From the NCBI GenBank assembly GCA_002364615.1, contig DEYP01000024.1:20422-84421 (forward strand): 64,000 bases of DNA. The letters run 5' to 3'. The notes below the pieces were generated by a model. That model worked only from the letters and a program-made list of their open reading frames with translations, was not told where the DNA came from and did no database searches. This DNA comes from Arsukibacterium sp. UBA3155. GTDB lineage: Bacteria > Pseudomonadota > Gammaproteobacteria > Enterobacterales > Alteromonadaceae. Shown here one piece after another: positions 17,293-25,808 of the stretch. Position 1 is the first letter of the stretch. Every line of letters starts with the position of its first letter. The translations under genes and the position numbers were made by a program.

Positions 17293-17576
17293 ATAGCCCC
17301 CTTAAAATAGTTATGTTGTCGCGCCAAAGTGTCATTTTTCACTCCTGTTTTTTATCGGCAGAGCGTTACCCGCCAGACCAGCCATTACAAAAACCAAGCC
17401 AAAATTTAAGCTTTTGTTTTAAATGGATATATATTATTTGATGGCAAGTTGGGGTGGTTTTGACCTGAGCAATGTCGGGTGAAATATACTTAGCAGGTTA
17501 AAAATACCCATGGTGATAGGCTGATGGTAATTTCTACCCCTTTGGCGATATAGGCATAGCAATAAAGTTGCTCTAA
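17293..17576. other. Intergenic control region between norB and sirB
   Basis: This AT-rich stretch must hold the norB promoter and perhaps that of sirB. I looked for a perfect FNR box, a NorR palindrome (GTCA-N3-TGAC) and a -24/-12 sigma54 element on the minus strand, and found none that is convincing. An AGTG...CACT inverted pair around 17338-17353 is the only symmetric element near norB. Confidence 0.5.
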
Positions 17577-17620
17577 GGTAGTGGCCAGGTAGTAGCGAGG
17601 CAGTAGCCAGATAGTGAAGA
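17577..17620. repeat. Four imperfect 11-bp tandem repeats before sirB
   Basis: Units GGTAGTGGCCA, GGTAGTAGCGA, GGCAGTAGCCA and GATAGTGAAGA follow one another without gaps and share the G-TAGT core. The 11-bp period places the cores on one face of the helix. Read on the minus strand the cores resemble NarL heptamers (TACTACC). The array ends 12 bases before the sirB ATG. Confidence 0.7.
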
Positions 17621-17632
17621 CGGAACACAAGA

Positions 17633-18016
17633 ATGGAATATTATTTACCGCTTAAACACTTACATATGTTTTGTGCTTATTTGAGTGCAACCTTGTTTAT
17701 TGGTCGACTCGTGTTGGATATGCTGGGTAAACCAACCTGGCGGCATAGTCCACTGCGCCATTTGCCACATATTAATGACACCTTACTATTAACCTTAGCT
17801 TTTACGCTTTTGGCTATAGGCCCCTGGCAGCCTTTTGCTCATCAGTGGCTGGGGTTTAAAATTCTGCTATTGCTGGGCTATATTGGTTTTGGAGTAGGGG
17901 CGTTAAAACAAAGCCTGATAGTGCCAGCCCGCGCGATTTGCGCATTGCTGGCATTGGCTCAGCTTGGTGGTATTTTTTATCTGGCGCGGTTTAAACCACT
18001 GCTGTTTACTCTTTGA
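17633..18016 (+). CDS. SirB-family inner-membrane protein
   Basis: A 127-residue, highly hydrophobic protein with about four membrane helices. It shows the SirB family pattern: LKHLHMFCAYLSATLFIGR near the N-terminus, the RHLPHINDTLLL block in the centre and the FKILLLLGYIGFGVGALK helix. SirB was named for a Salmonella invasion-gene effect; its biochemical role is unknown and members lie in varied contexts. The last 11 bases overlap the convergent 3' end of nrdD, and there is no terminator between the two. The array of 11-bp repeats just upstream might control it. Confidence 0.82.
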   Translation: MEYYLPLKHLHMFCAYLSATLFIGRLVLDMLGKPTWRHSPLRHLPHINDTLLLTLAFTLLAIGPWQPFAHQWLGFKILLLLGYIGFGVGALKQSLIVPARAICALLALAQLGGIFYLARFKPLLFTL

Positions 18017-19793
18017 TATTCTCTCTACGATAGTGCCGCAGGCCATGCTCTTGCCGCCGACCGCTACTAAAGGCTGATACCCGCTTTAAATAGCCAATAA
18101 CCCGGGTGCCGTAGTCAATATCGTCACTGCCGCACGCCTGACAGGCGCACAATGTGCGTTTGTCGATGGCTTCGCAACGGTTGCAGATAGTAATTTTGAC
18201 ATTAACGCAAAAATAATTACAACCGGTGCGGGCAGCGATATTCAGCAGTTGCAGATAACCATTCTGATCCAGTTTTTCCTCCAGATTTAAATGCAGGGCT
18301 GAACCACCGTCGAGGTAATCCAGCAGCTCACGGCCGTGCAGCTGAAATTTATCCAGGGTATTGCTTTGTTCATCTTCTACCACGTAAAAATACGAGTTAT
18401 AACAATCGCGCGGCACCAGGTAGCCATCCTCCCGGTCCCATTTAGCATTCTTAACACCAAGGTTTTCTGCCGGCACAAATTCAGTGTTAAACATGTAGCC
18501 ATATTTAGCTTTAGCCAGTTTATTAGCATCGAAAATGACTTTTAATTGCTGTTGCACAAAACTAATGTAGGCTGGGTTATTGCCGGCAACCAGCCCTTGC
18601 GATTCGGCGGCTTCTACCATGCCATTAATACCAATGGTTAAAAACTGCTTATCCAGGCTGATAAAGCCAGCGTCATATACGGTCAACAGGCCTGCATCCT
18701 GGTACTGCTCCATGACTTTGCGATAGGCCACCTGATACTTATGAATTTTACTGATTTCGGTCGCTAAATCCCGGCCATCCTGCACCAGCCGGTTCATATT
18801 AATGGTTATAACGTTAATAGAGCCAGTGGCGACCCCGCCGGCGCCTAAGGAGTAAGAGAAGGTATTATCGCTGATTTCGCTGCGCAGCCGGCAGCAACTG
18901 GCCAGTGAATCGGCGTTTTCTGACTGATAAATAAAGAAAGCGTTACCGGCAGCCATTTCCCGGGCAATATCGTTAGCAAATGCACTATCTTTACACTGGC
19001 CATTTTCGGTAAGCATGGCAACGGTGACGACCGGAAAAGTCAGCACCGTTTTTTCCCTTTCTTTATTAAACCATTTTAAAAAGTATTGCTGTAAAGCTGA
19101 TACTGATTGCCACTGTGGTTTTACAAAATCCGGAAATACAAAATTGCCAAACATGCTGTCAAAATAGTGCTGATCGTATATTGAGATATTCCAGAACACG
19201 CTCTGGTAACCACGGGCTGCTGCCGGCTGGTTTAAGGCATACACCACATGTTGCAGGTGATTGGCAATCTGCTTAGGATGAGTTTGCAGATAATTGTCGC
19301 CATAGTCTTTGCGGGCGAAGTAATCAAAGTACGTTAAAAACTCTACTGTTGCTACGGCACCGGCAAATTGGCTGGACACAGCAAAGACAAAGTTTACAAA
19401 ACAACCACAAAACGATTCAAGATGTTTTGGTGCTTGGGACTCGCCCCCCAATTTTGTTAAACCATCCCGTAAAAACGGATACATGGTTACTGACACACAG
19501 TAAGGTTTTAAACTGGTTTCATCGTGAACATATATCTCATGATCAGTGATTTGCCGCAGGTATTCAGCAGCCAGTTCAGCGCCAAATAATTCACTGATTT
19601 TATTGCTGATTAGCGCCCGGTTAACCTGAATAAACTGATCTTTCATCAGTTCGGCTTCCAGCGTTGCAATATTTTTCTGGGTAACGTTGGCATTGGCATC
19701 CAGCTTAGAGCCATCCGCGGCATTAGTAGCATGCAGATAATTATCAATAAAGCTTAGCTTCTGTTGGAGTTGGTCAAAGTTTAGCGCTTGCAT
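18006..19793 (-). CDS. nrdD: Anaerobic (class III) ribonucleoside-triphosphate reductase NrdD
   Basis: A 595-residue glycyl-radical enzyme making dNTPs without oxygen. Visible features are the SASCCRL-type double cysteine (ADSLASCCRLRS), the C-terminal zinc ribbon with two CxxC pairs (CNRC and CQAC), and the radical-bearing glycine in TRVIGYLKRVSAF (about G567). It is shorter at the N-terminus than E. coli NrdD and shows no obvious ATP-cone, so allosteric control may differ. The activator gene nrdG lies immediately 5' (18-base gap), the reverse of the common nrdD-nrdG order. GAGGAA precedes the ATG. Transcription probably starts at the FNR promoter before nrdG. Confidence 0.94.
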   Translation of the reverse strand: MQALNFDQLQQKLSFIDNYLHATNAADGSKLDANANVTQKNIATLEAELMKDQFIQVNRALISNKISELFGAELAAEYLRQITDHEIYVHDETSLKPYCVSVTMYPFLRDGLTKLGGESQAPKHLESFCGCFVNFVFAVSSQFAGAVATVEFLTYFDYFARKDYGDNYLQTHPKQIANHLQHVVYALNQPAAARGYQSVFWNISIYDQHYFDSMFGNFVFPDFVKPQWQSVSALQQYFLKWFNKEREKTVLTFPVVTVAMLTENGQCKDSAFANDIAREMAAGNAFFIYQSENADSLASCCRLRSEISDNTFSYSLGAGGVATGSINVITINMNRLVQDGRDLATEISKIHKYQVAYRKVMEQYQDAGLLTVYDAGFISLDKQFLTIGINGMVEAAESQGLVAGNNPAYISFVQQQLKVIFDANKLAKAKYGYMFNTEFVPAENLGVKNAKWDREDGYLVPRDCYNSYFYVVEDEQSNTLDKFQLHGRELLDYLDGGSALHLNLEEKLDQNGYLQLLNIAARTGCNYFCVNVKITICNRCEAIDKRTLCACQACGSDDIDYGTRVIGYLKRVSAFSSGRRQEHGLRHYRRENIKE

Positions 19794-19811
19794 CGTAAAT
19801 TCCTCGGCAGG

Positions 19812-20264
19812 TTATTGTCGGGTAAAAAGAGAGTTCAGGCATTCGCCTGTGCGTAAATCGGTAAAAATCTGGTTAGTGTCGGGGCTGCTAAGGCCGCCGC
19901 GCTCCTGTAGCCAACGACCGGTTTTCAGGTAAGTCAGCTGTTGCTTTAAATCAGCACTGACATCATCCAGGCCGGTATACAAACAGGTATGTAAGCCGGC
20001 GGTGCGGGCCAGCGTTAACAGTGCCAGTAAATGCTGGGGCTGCCATTCGCCGCCTAAAAACAGCACACAGCTAATTAAGCCCTGATAGCTTTGCAGGCGG
20101 TGACTAAAGTAGTCGGGGGTTAGCAGGCAACCGATATCGTCGCGCCAGCTGTAGCTGCTGTGGCAGCCTTTACAACCAAGTGGGCAGCCAGCAATAGTAA
20201 AGGCCAGTGATACTTCTCCTGGCACTTCCTGAAAGACGATTTGTTCATCAGTAAATCTAAGCAT
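19812..20264 (-). CDS. nrdG: Anaerobic ribonucleotide reductase activating protein NrdG
   Basis: A 150-residue radical-SAM activase with the cluster motif AGCPLGCKGCHS (CxxxCxxC) at about residues 27-34, then LFLGGEW in place of the usual GGE block. It generates the glycyl radical on NrdD using S-adenosylmethionine. It is the first gene of a nrdG-nrdD operon, with GAGGG in front of its ATG. An FNR-like box at 20345-20358 is centred about 41.5 bases from a predicted start near 20310. Confidence 0.93.
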   Translation of the reverse strand: MLRFTDEQIVFQEVPGEVSLAFTIAGCPLGCKGCHSSYSWRDDIGCLLTPDYFSHRLQSYQGLISCVLFLGGEWQPQHLLALLTLARTAGLHTCLYTGLDDVSADLKQQLTYLKTGRWLQERGGLSSPDTNQIFTDLRTGECLNSLFTRQ

Positions 20265-20344
20265 TTAACCCTCTATATAGTGTATTTATGTTTTTATGGC
20301 ACTAGATGTTGTGTTTTAGCTTAGTCTTCCCAGCGGTGTGAAAC

Positions 20345-20358
20345 TTGATCCAGATCAC
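20345..20358 (-). promoter_or_regulatory. FNR box of the nrdGD operon
   Basis: TTGAT-CCAG-ATCAC matches the FNR palindrome in nine of ten fixed positions. A minus-strand start near 20310 would put it at -41.5, with a TAAGCT -10 (20318-20323). The rest of 20265-20614 holds this promoter and the porin terminator; I see no gene. Confidence 0.75.
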
Positions 20359-20469
20359 GTTTTTATAATGCGGCAAGGATCAGCATGGCGACAGGGCGCG
20401 GAATTATTGGTTTTGTTACCCCATTGGGAGTATTGGCGAACATATGCTGTGAAAAAGTCTTGCAGGCAT

Positions 20470-20501
20470 AAAAAAACCGCCCATTCCAAAGTGCAGGGCG
20501 G
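20470..20501 (-). terminator. Intrinsic terminator of the porin gene
   Basis: CCGCCC (20477-20482) pairs with GGGCGG (20496-20501); on the minus strand the stem is followed by seven T residues. It lies 114 bases past the porin stop and upstream of the nrdG promoter. Confidence 0.75.
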
Positions 20502-20614
20502 CAGAGGATCAACGCTGCTTTTATGCTGTTTTGCAACAGCGCAGGGTTGGCTGTGGTGCTGGGAAACGTAATCGCTACGGCTAAGCTTAAATTTTGCTGC
20601 GTTAGGCTGTGTAT

Positions 20615-21829
20615 CTATGGTTGATAGCTAAGCATCAACCATACCTTAGTGGTATCCACCGCCAGGCTGTCGGTCTGATAATGTGCCAGTTTGACCAGGG
20701 CAGATAATTGCTTGTTAACCGCATAACCGGCACTGGCATTCCATTCATCACCATATTTTTGGCTACCGAGGTCGCTGTCAAAACGGTGATAAGCCAACGT
20801 GATGGCGATATCTTTTAGTTTGGTTTTGGCCTCAAGCCAGTTATCGCGCAGACCGGTATTAGGCGTGTTTAAAAACAAATCGGCAAAACCTGAGAAAGCA
20901 TGCAGGGTGGCCAGCGGGGTTTGAAACGCGCTCTGGCTATTACCGGCTAAACGCTCCTGGCCGGCTTGCAGCGTCAGATTATCGAAAGCCCAGTTAAGAC
21001 TCAGACGGTGGTAGTGATGGCTGACGTTCAGCGGCGCGTTATGCGCATCGTCTTGCTTTGCCAGCGCGAAGTGCCAGCTCAATTTGGGACCGGTTGTTAA
21101 CTTGCCCTGATAATCGATACCCACAGTGCGGCTGCTGCGTGCAGCCCAGCTATCAAACTCAAAATCATAGCCAAATGCTGCCAGTTGATGGGCCGGGTTA
21201 ATCTGCCATTGCAGCAAGGCAGTATTAAAACTGCCGCTTTGATCGGCAGCGGCGCCTTTGGGGCCAAACACCCGGTTTACGTTATGGTAATGACCCAGTT
21301 CGGCATTTATTTTTTCCCCAAACCCTTGTTGCAAACGGTATCCATCCAGTGTTTGCTCATTCTGGCGCCAACCAACCCCGCCTAAAAAGCGTTGGTTCAT
21401 ATGGTTTACTAATTGGCGTCCGGCGCTAAAGGAGGTACCACTGTTATTAGTGTAGCGTAGCGATGCCTGGTTAATATCGGTACCTTCAGGGTCGGCGACT
21501 ATGCTGTAATTTGTATTGCCATTTACCGTGCTGTTGTAGTTATCATTACCCAACGCACTGACATTATCCAGTTGTACTATCGCGCTAAAGCCATAAGCGT
21601 TGCCGCTGTTAACGGTTAAGCGGCTGCGCAGGGTAGAGGCTATGGCATCGTCCAGCGCGTTGTCCTGGTCGACATACTCCAGACGATAACGAAAATGCAC
21701 TGCAACACTGCTTTGTTTAACAGCGTCAGACAATTCGTTATTGGTATTGGCGCTAACCGGTGTTGGCAGCAGAGAAGCAGATAACGCTAAAGTAATTGCA
21801 AAAGGTAAAGCAGAAATAGCGGTTTTCAT
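20615..21829 (-). CDS. Outer-membrane beta-barrel porin (alginate-export-like)
   Basis: A 404-residue exported protein. Residues 1-27 form a signal peptide ending VSA-NTN. The mature part has alternating amphipathic strands such as FRYRLEYVDQ, NQASLRYTN, FSAGRQLVNH and a C-terminal strand ending in the aromatic-rich VWLMLSYQP. The layout (FRYRLE.V... start, FSAGRQ centre, DEWNASAGY near the end) resembles uncharacterised porins grouped with alginate-export proteins. Substrate unknown. Its position between the nar and nrd operons suggests a route for anaerobic solutes such as nitrate, but this is inference. GGAG precedes the ATG. Confidence 0.75.
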   Translation of the reverse strand: MKTAISALPFAITLALSASLLPTPVSANTNNELSDAVKQSSVAVHFRYRLEYVDQDNALDDAIASTLRSRLTVNSGNAYGFSAIVQLDNVSALGNDNYNSTVNGNTNYSIVADPEGTDINQASLRYTNNSGTSFSAGRQLVNHMNQRFLGGVGWRQNEQTLDGYRLQQGFGEKINAELGHYHNVNRVFGPKGAAADQSGSFNTALLQWQINPAHQLAAFGYDFEFDSWAARSSRTVGIDYQGKLTTGPKLSWHFALAKQDDAHNAPLNVSHHYHRLSLNWAFDNLTLQAGQERLAGNSQSAFQTPLATLHAFSGFADLFLNTPNTGLRDNWLEAKTKLKDIAITLAYHRFDSDLGSQKYGDEWNASAGYAVNKQLSALVKLAHYQTDSLAVDTTKVWLMLSYQP

Positions 21830-21948
21830 GGTGTTGCTCCAAACGGCAGATGATGGAGTGATCCTAGCCTGAAACAGTTTTTTTTATAATTAGGTTAAGG
21901 GGTTACCTCGTTGTTGGTAGCGTTGCGCAGTAGTTGAAATTAACCACG

Positions 21949-21984
21949 AAAAAAGACGCCGGCGGCTTAGACTGCGCCGGCGCC
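21949..21984 (-). terminator. Intrinsic terminator of the narGHJI-ppi operon
   Basis: A 9-bp GC-rich stem (21955-21963 with 21976-21984, one wobble pair) is followed on the minus strand by six T residues. It ends the operon 40 bases after the isomerase stop. Confidence 0.85.
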
Positions 21985-22023
21985 TTACGTTAGGCTGGTT
22001 TACTGTTGCCTGAAGTTGACGGG

Positions 22024-22791
22024 TTACTGCATTAACGGCGAGGCTGACAATTTAAAATCGTAACCTGCTATTTCTGCTTCAACAATCAGTGTATGAATAT
22101 ACTGAGCCACCGCTTTACGCCGTACTTTTTCGTTCAGATACTCTGCAATCTTCTGCTGTACCGCTTTAAACGGTAATAACTGACCCGGTACTTTGCGGGC
22201 AATAAGTACCACGTGAAAACCATAACGACTCTCGATGGCATGCGGTAACAAGCCCGGCTCAGCACTGAACAGTTGCCGCTCAAACTCAGGTACGGTCTGG
22301 CCGCGGTTTATCTGACCCAGGCTACCGCCCGTTTCTTTTGAAGGGCAAGCAGAGTAATGCTTTGCCAGCTCAGCCAGGCTGGCACCTTGCTGCAACTGGC
22401 TGATTAACGCTTCTGACAATGTCTTGGCTTCCACTCTGGCCTTGTCATCCTCCGGCGCGGCAGCCAGCAATATATGGCTTACCTCAACCAGTGGCGAGCT
22501 CTCAAACCGCCCCGGATTTAACCGGTAGTATTGCTCGCACTCATCCGCACTGGCTGTGGGAATATCAACTTCCTGTGCCAGCAATTGCTCTAAAAAGTCA
22601 TCCTGGCTGGTTGCGGCGCCGTCGTTAGCAATGTCCAGCCCCAGCGTTTTGGCGCGCTGGCGCAACAATTCAGCAATTATCAGTGACTCTGCCGACTTAA
22701 GCATGGCGTCACGTTGTGACTGAGCCGGGTGATACTGCATTTCTGCCAGAATATCTTTTTCCGGGATCTGAGTGTGGTTAACCTGAATCAT
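22024..22791 (-). CDS. Parvulin-type peptidyl-prolyl isomerase of the nar operon
   Basis: A 255-residue PpiC/NifM-like protein without a signal peptide, so cytoplasmic. An alpha-helical N-terminal part of about 100 residues precedes the rotamase domain with EVSHILLA, the YSACPSKETGGSLG..N.G..VPEFE block and YGFHVVLI. It prolyl-isomerises or chaperones partner proteins. The gene follows narI after 32 bases and ends at the operon terminator. The same arrangement is known in Pseudomonas-type nar operons, where it is thought to help nitrate reductase maturation. That role is inferred from position only. The ATG follows AGGAG. Confidence 0.88.
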   Translation of the reverse strand: MIQVNHTQIPEKDILAEMQYHPAQSQRDAMLKSAESLIIAELLRQRAKTLGLDIANDGAATSQDDFLEQLLAQEVDIPTASADECEQYYRLNPGRFESSPLVEVSHILLAAAPEDDKARVEAKTLSEALISQLQQGASLAELAKHYSACPSKETGGSLGQINRGQTVPEFERQLFSAEPGLLPHAIESRYGFHVVLIARKVPGQLLPFKAVQQKIAEYLNEKVRRKAVAQYIHTLIVEAEIAGYDFKLSASPLMQ

Positions 22792-22823
22792 ATAATGCTC
22801 CTGTACTCGGAAAATTGCGGTGG

Positions 22824-23516
22824 TTATTTCGCGCCAAAGCGACGACGTACAACCTGATAATTGCGGCCTAAGTAGCCCACCGGCACGCTCCAGATATGTA
22901 CCAGCCGACTAAACGGGAACAGTACGAATAAGGTTATGCCCCAGAACACGTGTGCCTTGTATATCCAGTGCAGGCCATCAATAAATTCAATAGCCTCTGC
23001 TGGTCTGAAGGTTAGCAGGTAACGTGACCAGCTCATTAATCCTTTCATTACGTAACCATCCATATGACCGGTGGAAACGAAAATCGTCAGAATACCTAAC
23101 ACAAGTTGCCAGTATATGAGCAACAAAATCAACGTATCCATCAATGAGCTACTGGCTCTGACCCGTGGGTTAAACAGCCGGCGGTACACGAGCAGCGTCA
23201 GTCCGATAAAACAGATAATGCCGAAGATACCACCCACACCCATGGCAATTAACTGTTTAGTTGCCAGAGAGATCCCGAACAACTCCCACACTTCGTAGGG
23301 AATGACCAGACCGGCAAAATGGCCGGCAAAGATCATAATGATGCCGATATGGAAAAACACACTGGCGAACCGAAAGTATTTCTTGTCCAGGATCTGACTG
23401 GACTGGGCGCGCCAGGTATATTGCTCTCTTTCATAGCGCATAATGCAGCCCAGAAAGAATATCGCTGTTGCGACATAGGGATAAATACCAAATAACAACA
23501 TATCAATAAATTTCAT
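22824..23516 (-). CDS. narI: Respiratory nitrate reductase gamma subunit NarI
   Basis: A 230-residue membrane cytochrome b with five helices. Heme-ligand histidines are at the same positions as in E. coli NarI: His56 (FFHIGII) and His66 (AGHFAG), with later ligands in the LHWIYKAHVF and RLVHIW segments. It takes electrons from quinol at the periplasmic side and passes them through two hemes b to NarH. Its ATG lies 2 bases after the narJ stop and follows AGGAG. It is the fourth gene of narGHJI. Confidence 0.95.
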   Translation of the reverse strand: MKFIDMLLFGIYPYVATAIFFLGCIMRYEREQYTWRAQSSQILDKKYFRFASVFFHIGIIMIFAGHFAGLVIPYEVWELFGISLATKQLIAMGVGGIFGIICFIGLTLLVYRRLFNPRVRASSSLMDTLILLLIYWQLVLGILTIFVSTGHMDGYVMKGLMSWSRYLLTFRPAEAIEFIDGLHWIYKAHVFWGITLFVLFPFSRLVHIWSVPVGYLGRNYQVVRRRFGAK

Positions 23517-23518
23517 CG

Positions 23519-24253
23519 CTAGACTCCTGACGGAATATTAGAGCTTTTTGGCTGCGAAGCATCAGACCACTGTACCGGAACGTATTGGTCGCGCCGCTGG
23601 GTTTCAGCCGGTTTACTGGTACTGGCACAACCGTCTTTTTCGGCGCCAGGACCAAATGTCACCATTTCTTCTTCCCACACTTTATCCAGCGCTTCGTTGG
23701 TATGGTCGGGCTTCTCACTTTTTAACTGTTCGCGCAGCGGGGCCAGTTCTACTTTAACTCCGGAGAGTTCAAGTAGTGCGGCAAAAAGCGCCTGATAATT
23801 ACTGTCACGTTGTTCTAAACGACATTGCAACACTGACAGAATATGCGCCACTTCAGCTAAACCTAACCGGGCATTTTCCTCGCCCTGGGTGCTTAAAAAT
23901 TCCAGGTATAGCGGAATATAATCGGGTAGTTCCCGTACCCCAATCTCTAAACCAGCCTCTTGATACTGTGCCATTAAATCAACCATGGCCTGGCCGCGAT
24001 CCCGCGATTCACCATGCAAGTGTTCAAATAACAGCAGGGACAATGAGCGGCCCCGCTCAAATAAACCATCATATTCTGACTGCCAGTCCATAATGTCGCT
24101 TTGGGCACGATCAGTAATAAAAGCGCTTAGCTGTTGTTGCTTTGCAGCCGATAAATCGGCTTGTTTAACAATGGCCAGTAAATCGTTTCCAGCGTCTTGT
24201 AACTGAGGTTGCGGATAGTCCAGCAACAGTGAAATGACTCGAATGATATCCAT
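23519..24253 (-). CDS. narJ: Nitrate reductase molybdenum-cofactor assembly chaperone NarJ
   Basis: A 244-residue TorD/NarJ-type helical chaperone. It has the YDGLFERGRSLSLLLFEHLHGESRDRGQAM core and the LPDYIPLYLEFL helix typical of NarJ, then a poorly conserved hydrophilic tail. NarJ binds NarG in the cytoplasm and allows cofactor insertion before the complex docks on NarI; it is not part of the final enzyme. The gene sits between narH and narI with gaps of only 3 and 2 bases, so translation is probably coupled. The ATG follows GAAGGAG. Confidence 0.95.
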   Translation of the reverse strand: MDIIRVISLLLDYPQPQLQDAGNDLLAIVKQADLSAAKQQQLSAFITDRAQSDIMDWQSEYDGLFERGRSLSLLLFEHLHGESRDRGQAMVDLMAQYQEAGLEIGVRELPDYIPLYLEFLSTQGEENARLGLAEVAHILSVLQCRLEQRDSNYQALFAALLELSGVKVELAPLREQLKSEKPDHTNEALDKVWEEEMVTFGPGAEKDGCASTSKPAETQRRDQYVPVQWSDASQPKSSNIPSGV

Positions 24254-24256
24254 CGT

Positions 24257-25792
24257 TTACTCCTTCATCGTCACTGGAATGACTTTGCGAACACCCTTGG
24301 TGGTGCCGCCAAAAATATTCAGTTTGCTCTCGCCGCCGGCACAGCCATTGCCAAAGCTAAAGCCACAATCGCTCTTCATATCGTAAGCATTTTCAGCATA
24401 TGCCCGGTGACTGGTAGGGATAACAAAGCGGTCTTCGTAATTTGCCAGCGCCATGTAGCGGTACATTTCCTCTACCTGCACTGCGGTTAAACCAACCTGG
24501 GTTAATACTTCCAGATCTTCCACGCCATCTACCTGCTGCGAGCGTTTAAATGCGCGCATTGCGATCATTCGCTCCAGCGCGCGGACTACCGGCGCTTCAT
24601 CACCAGCGGTAAGCAAATTGGCCAGGTAACGCAGCGGGATCCGCAGCGATTTTAAGTCCGGAATTTCACCATTCATGCCAACATGCCCGGCCTGAACCGC
24701 ACTTTGAATGGGGGATAGCGGTGGTACATACCAGACCATTGGTAGTGTGCGGTATTCCGGGTGTAACGGCAGGGCGACTTTCCACTGCATCGCCATCATA
24801 TACACCGGTGAACGCTGCGCCGCTTTAAGCCAGTTATCGGTAATACCTTCAGCTTTGGCAGCTGAAATAACATCGGGGTCGAACGGATCAAGGAAGATAT
24901 CCAGTTGTGCCTGATATAAATCTTTCTCATTTGGCGTGCTTGCGGCACTGGCAATTTTATCAGCGTCGTACAGCAACACACCTAAATAGCGAATACGCCC
25001 CACGCAGGTTTCTGAGCATACGGTGGGCTGTCCGGCTTCAATCCGTGGGAAACAGAAAGTACATTTTTCCGACTTACCACTTTTCCAGTTGTAGTAGATT
25101 TTTTTGTAGGGGCAGGCCGATACGCACATGCGCCAGCCGCGGCATTTGTCCTGATCAATCAGTACTATGCCATCCTCTTCGCGCTTATAAATAGCACCGC
25201 TTGGGCAGGCGGCGACACACGCCGGATTCAGGCAATGTTCGCACAAACGTGGCAGGTACATCATAAATGTTTTTTCAAACTGGCCGTAAATATCCTTTTG
25301 CACGACTTCGTTAAAGTTCTGATCTTTTTTACGTTTAGCAAACTCAGTACCAAGAATTTCTTCCCAGTTTGGACCCCATTCAATTTTCTCCATCCGCTGA
25401 CCACTGATTAAAGAACGCGGCCTTGCCACCGGTTGGTGTTTGGTATCACCGGCGTTATGCAGGTGCTGGTAATCAAAATCGAAGGGTTCATAGTAATCAT
25501 CAATTTCGGGTAAGTCGGGGTTAGCGAACAGGTTGGCCAATACCCGCAACTTGCCACCAATTTTAGGAACCAGTTTGCCATTTTTCTCGCGGGTCCAGCC
25601 GCCTTTCCATTTTTCCTGATTTTCCCAGTCTTTCGGATAACCAATACCGGGCTTGGTTTCAACATTGTTAAACCAGGCATATTCTGCGCCTTCGCGCGAG
25701 GTCCAGACGTTTTTGCAGGTGATGGAGCAAGTGTGGCAACCTATGCACTTGTCTAAATTCAGCACCATGCCTATTTGGGCTCTAACTTTCAT
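24257..25792 (-). CDS. narH: Respiratory nitrate reductase beta subunit NarH
   Basis: A 511-residue iron-sulfur subunit. The N-terminus MKVRAQIGMVLNLDKCIGCH matches NarH, followed by ferredoxin-type cysteine groups CIGCHTCSITCK, CEHCLNPACVAACP, CRGWRMCVSACP and CTFCFPR. The tryptophan in CRGW replaces a Cys, which leaves one [3Fe-4S] cluster beside three [4Fe-4S] clusters, as is known for NarH. It passes electrons from NarI to NarG. I placed the start at ATG 25792 by similarity and the GGAG in front; the frame is open thirteen codons further upstream, but that would overlap narG. Confidence 0.95.
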   Translation of the reverse strand: MKVRAQIGMVLNLDKCIGCHTCSITCKNVWTSREGAEYAWFNNVETKPGIGYPKDWENQEKWKGGWTREKNGKLVPKIGGKLRVLANLFANPDLPEIDDYYEPFDFDYQHLHNAGDTKHQPVARPRSLISGQRMEKIEWGPNWEEILGTEFAKRKKDQNFNEVVQKDIYGQFEKTFMMYLPRLCEHCLNPACVAACPSGAIYKREEDGIVLIDQDKCRGWRMCVSACPYKKIYYNWKSGKSEKCTFCFPRIEAGQPTVCSETCVGRIRYLGVLLYDADKIASAASTPNEKDLYQAQLDIFLDPFDPDVISAAKAEGITDNWLKAAQRSPVYMMAMQWKVALPLHPEYRTLPMVWYVPPLSPIQSAVQAGHVGMNGEIPDLKSLRIPLRYLANLLTAGDEAPVVRALERMIAMRAFKRSQQVDGVEDLEVLTQVGLTAVQVEEMYRYMALANYEDRFVIPTSHRAYAENAYDMKSDCGFSFGNGCAGGESKLNIFGGTTKGVRKVIPVTMKE

Positions 25793-25808
25793 ATTGCTTA
25801 CTCCAACC

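Noticed and set aside
17293-17576. NorR enhancer or sigma54 promoter for norB
   Set aside because: Expected because norR is nearby, but no GTCA-N3-TGAC palindrome and no GG-N10-GC promoter with acceptable spacing was found.
20338-20571. Plus-strand ORF of 77 codons between nrdG and the porin
   Set aside because: It runs through the FNR box and the porin terminator, has no ribosome site and no family resemblance.
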